From positions 1-6,632 of the forward strand of contig JAEUVI010000301.1 of assembly GCA_016787105.1 (NCBI GenBank): a DNA stretch of 6,632 nt. Reading direction: 5' to 3'. Under the pieces are notes generated by a model. It did no database searches and was not told where the DNA came from. It saw only the letters and a program-made list of their open reading frames with translations. Below are positions 5,732 to 6,632 of the stretch, one piece after another. Position numbers and translations under genes: made by a program. Position 1 is the stretch's first letter. Every line of letters begins with the position of its first letter. This stretch comes from Chitinophagaceae bacterium. GTDB taxonomy: Bacteria; Bacteroidota; Bacteroidia; Chitinophagales; Chitinophagaceae.

Positions 5732-6632
5732 TTAAAACCCAACTTTTAATGATAATGTCAGTTGCTTCTGCAAAGGCTGCGCTACACCACCTGCATTAAA
5801 AAATTCAGGGTCCTGCCCTTTCAGTTTTTTATCGGAATAAATCAGCCAGAAGTTGGATGCTGCTGCGGTAAGCGAAGCCGTTTTCAATACAGCTAATTTT
5901 TTCAATACAGCATTTCCAAGTACGTATGTAAGCGCTACCGTTTTTAACCGTACAAAACCTCCATCAGCTACACGTACGTTCGAGTAATTATAATTGTTGT
6001 ACGGATAAGCTCCTGTAGAGGCGGTCTGGTATTCAAAGAAGCGGTCAGATATTGCAGGCACATTCGTCACTTTCTCATCACCTGGCATTTCCCAGCGATC
6101 GAGAAATTCTTTTGGCATTGCATCGAGATCCACATAAGCACTGCGGAATGCCGGATACAATCTTATTTTATTGCCGGCCTGGTATGTAACAAATATGTTC
6201 AGCGATAAATTTTTATAATTAAATGTATTGGAGAAACCGCCATTGATGGTAGGGTCAACAGGACCTTCGTACACGAGGTATTGTATTTTATCGTCCTGCA
6301 GATATACTCCCTGGCTGGTCTTTCCAGTTTCATCTATGAACTGTGGTATACCTGAACTATGATCCAAACCCTGGAAGTTTAAAGAAAATAAACTGTTAAC
6401 AGGATAGCCTTCACGATTGCCCCCTTCTGCTTTTACCAAATCAAATATCAATGGCACATTCTGTGCATTCGTTATTTCTGTTTCGTTATAGCCAAATGTC
6501 AGTGTTGACTTCCAGCCATAAGTTCTTTTTTTCAATACCTGTCCACTCACTAAAAATTCAAATCCGCGTGATTTCATATCAGCATAGTTTGCTGCTTTAT
6601 AAGCTTCACCACCGATACCGGATGTTTTAATA
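5732..6632 (-). CDS. SusC/RagA family TonB-linked outer-membrane transporter, C-terminal part
   Basis: Energised outer-membrane channel partner of the SusD protein. Only the last 299 residues lie in the window; the frame is open through the right edge (the codons before the internal Met at 6577 read IGGEAYKAANYAD), so the start, TonB box and plug domain are outside. What is visible is barrel sequence: alternating strands such as GFEFLVSGQVLKKRTYGWKS, a strand-rich region with NLSLNIFVTYQAGNKIR, the loop with LDRWEMPGDE, the motif VADGGFVRLKTVALTY, and the segment NFWLIYSDKKLKGQDPE. It terminates in LTLSLKVGF, with Phe as the last residue as expected for an outer-membrane barrel. It precedes SusD by 22 bases and is evidently the first known gene of this operon. 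Any promoter or sigma/anti-sigma regulators are beyond the window. Confidence 0.96.
   Translation of the reverse strand, partial: IKTSGIGGEAYKAANYADMKSRGFEFLVSGQVLKKRTYGWKSTLTFGYNETEITNAQNVPLIFDLVKAEGGNREGYPVNSLFSLNFQGLDHSSGIPQFIDETGKTSQGVYLQDDKIQYLVYEGPVDPTINGGFSNTFNYKNLSLNIFVTYQAGNKIRLYPAFRSAYVDLDAMPKEFLDRWEMPGDEKVTNVPAISDRFFEYQTASTGAYPYNNYNYSNVRVADGGFVRLKTVALTYVLGNAVLKKLAVLKTASLTAAASNFWLIYSDKKLKGQDPEFFNAGGVAQPLQKQLTLSLKVGF

Overview
The window looks like a chromosomal segment of a Bacteroidota bacterium, probably of the Chitinophagaceae/Sphingobacteriales type. The main reasons are a SusC/SusD outer-membrane import pair, several lipoproteins whose cysteine follows a short Bacteroidota-style signal peptide, a DUF4302 protein, and AT-rich intergenic DNA with A-rich rather than classical Shine-Dalgarno leaders. 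The genus assignment is inference.

Layout, left to right. Positions 1-705 (+) hold the 3' part of an alpha/beta-hydrolase gene that begins before the window. Positions 822-1037 (+) hold a small two-helix membrane protein of unknown function. A strong hairpin at 1043-1075 separates it from the converging minus-strand genes. Everything from 1102 to the right edge is on the minus strand, so it is transcribed from right to left: the last third of a SusC/RagA TonB-dependent transporter (5732 to edge), a SusD/RagB lipoprotein (4225-5709), a zinc metallohydrolase lipoprotein (3300-4205), a DUF4302 lipoprotein (1749-3050), and a lipoprotein with a short collagen-like Gly-X-Y tract (1102-1650).

SusC, SusD and the metallohydrolase are tightly spaced (gaps of 22 and 19 bases) and almost certainly form one operon. 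Together they suggest capture of a substrate at the cell surface (SusD), hydrolysis by a surface-anchored metalloenzyme, and import by the SusC channel. DUF4302 often travels with this enzyme family, so it is probably a further accessory binding lipoprotein. Here it is set apart by a 249-base gap that carries two perfect 10-bp hairpins and a further direct/inverted repeat. That gap is the most unusual non-coding part of the window and could attenuate or re-start expression of the downstream gene. The substrate of the system cannot be read from the sequence.

The most informative protein-level observation is that the metallohydrolase active site (HEFTH, then Tyr-x6-Glu within Y-A-L-S-Q-P-G-E-D-F-A-E) has the same spacing as the active site I recall for anthrax lethal factor. 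No CRISPR array, tRNA, rRNA, transposase or integration site was seen.
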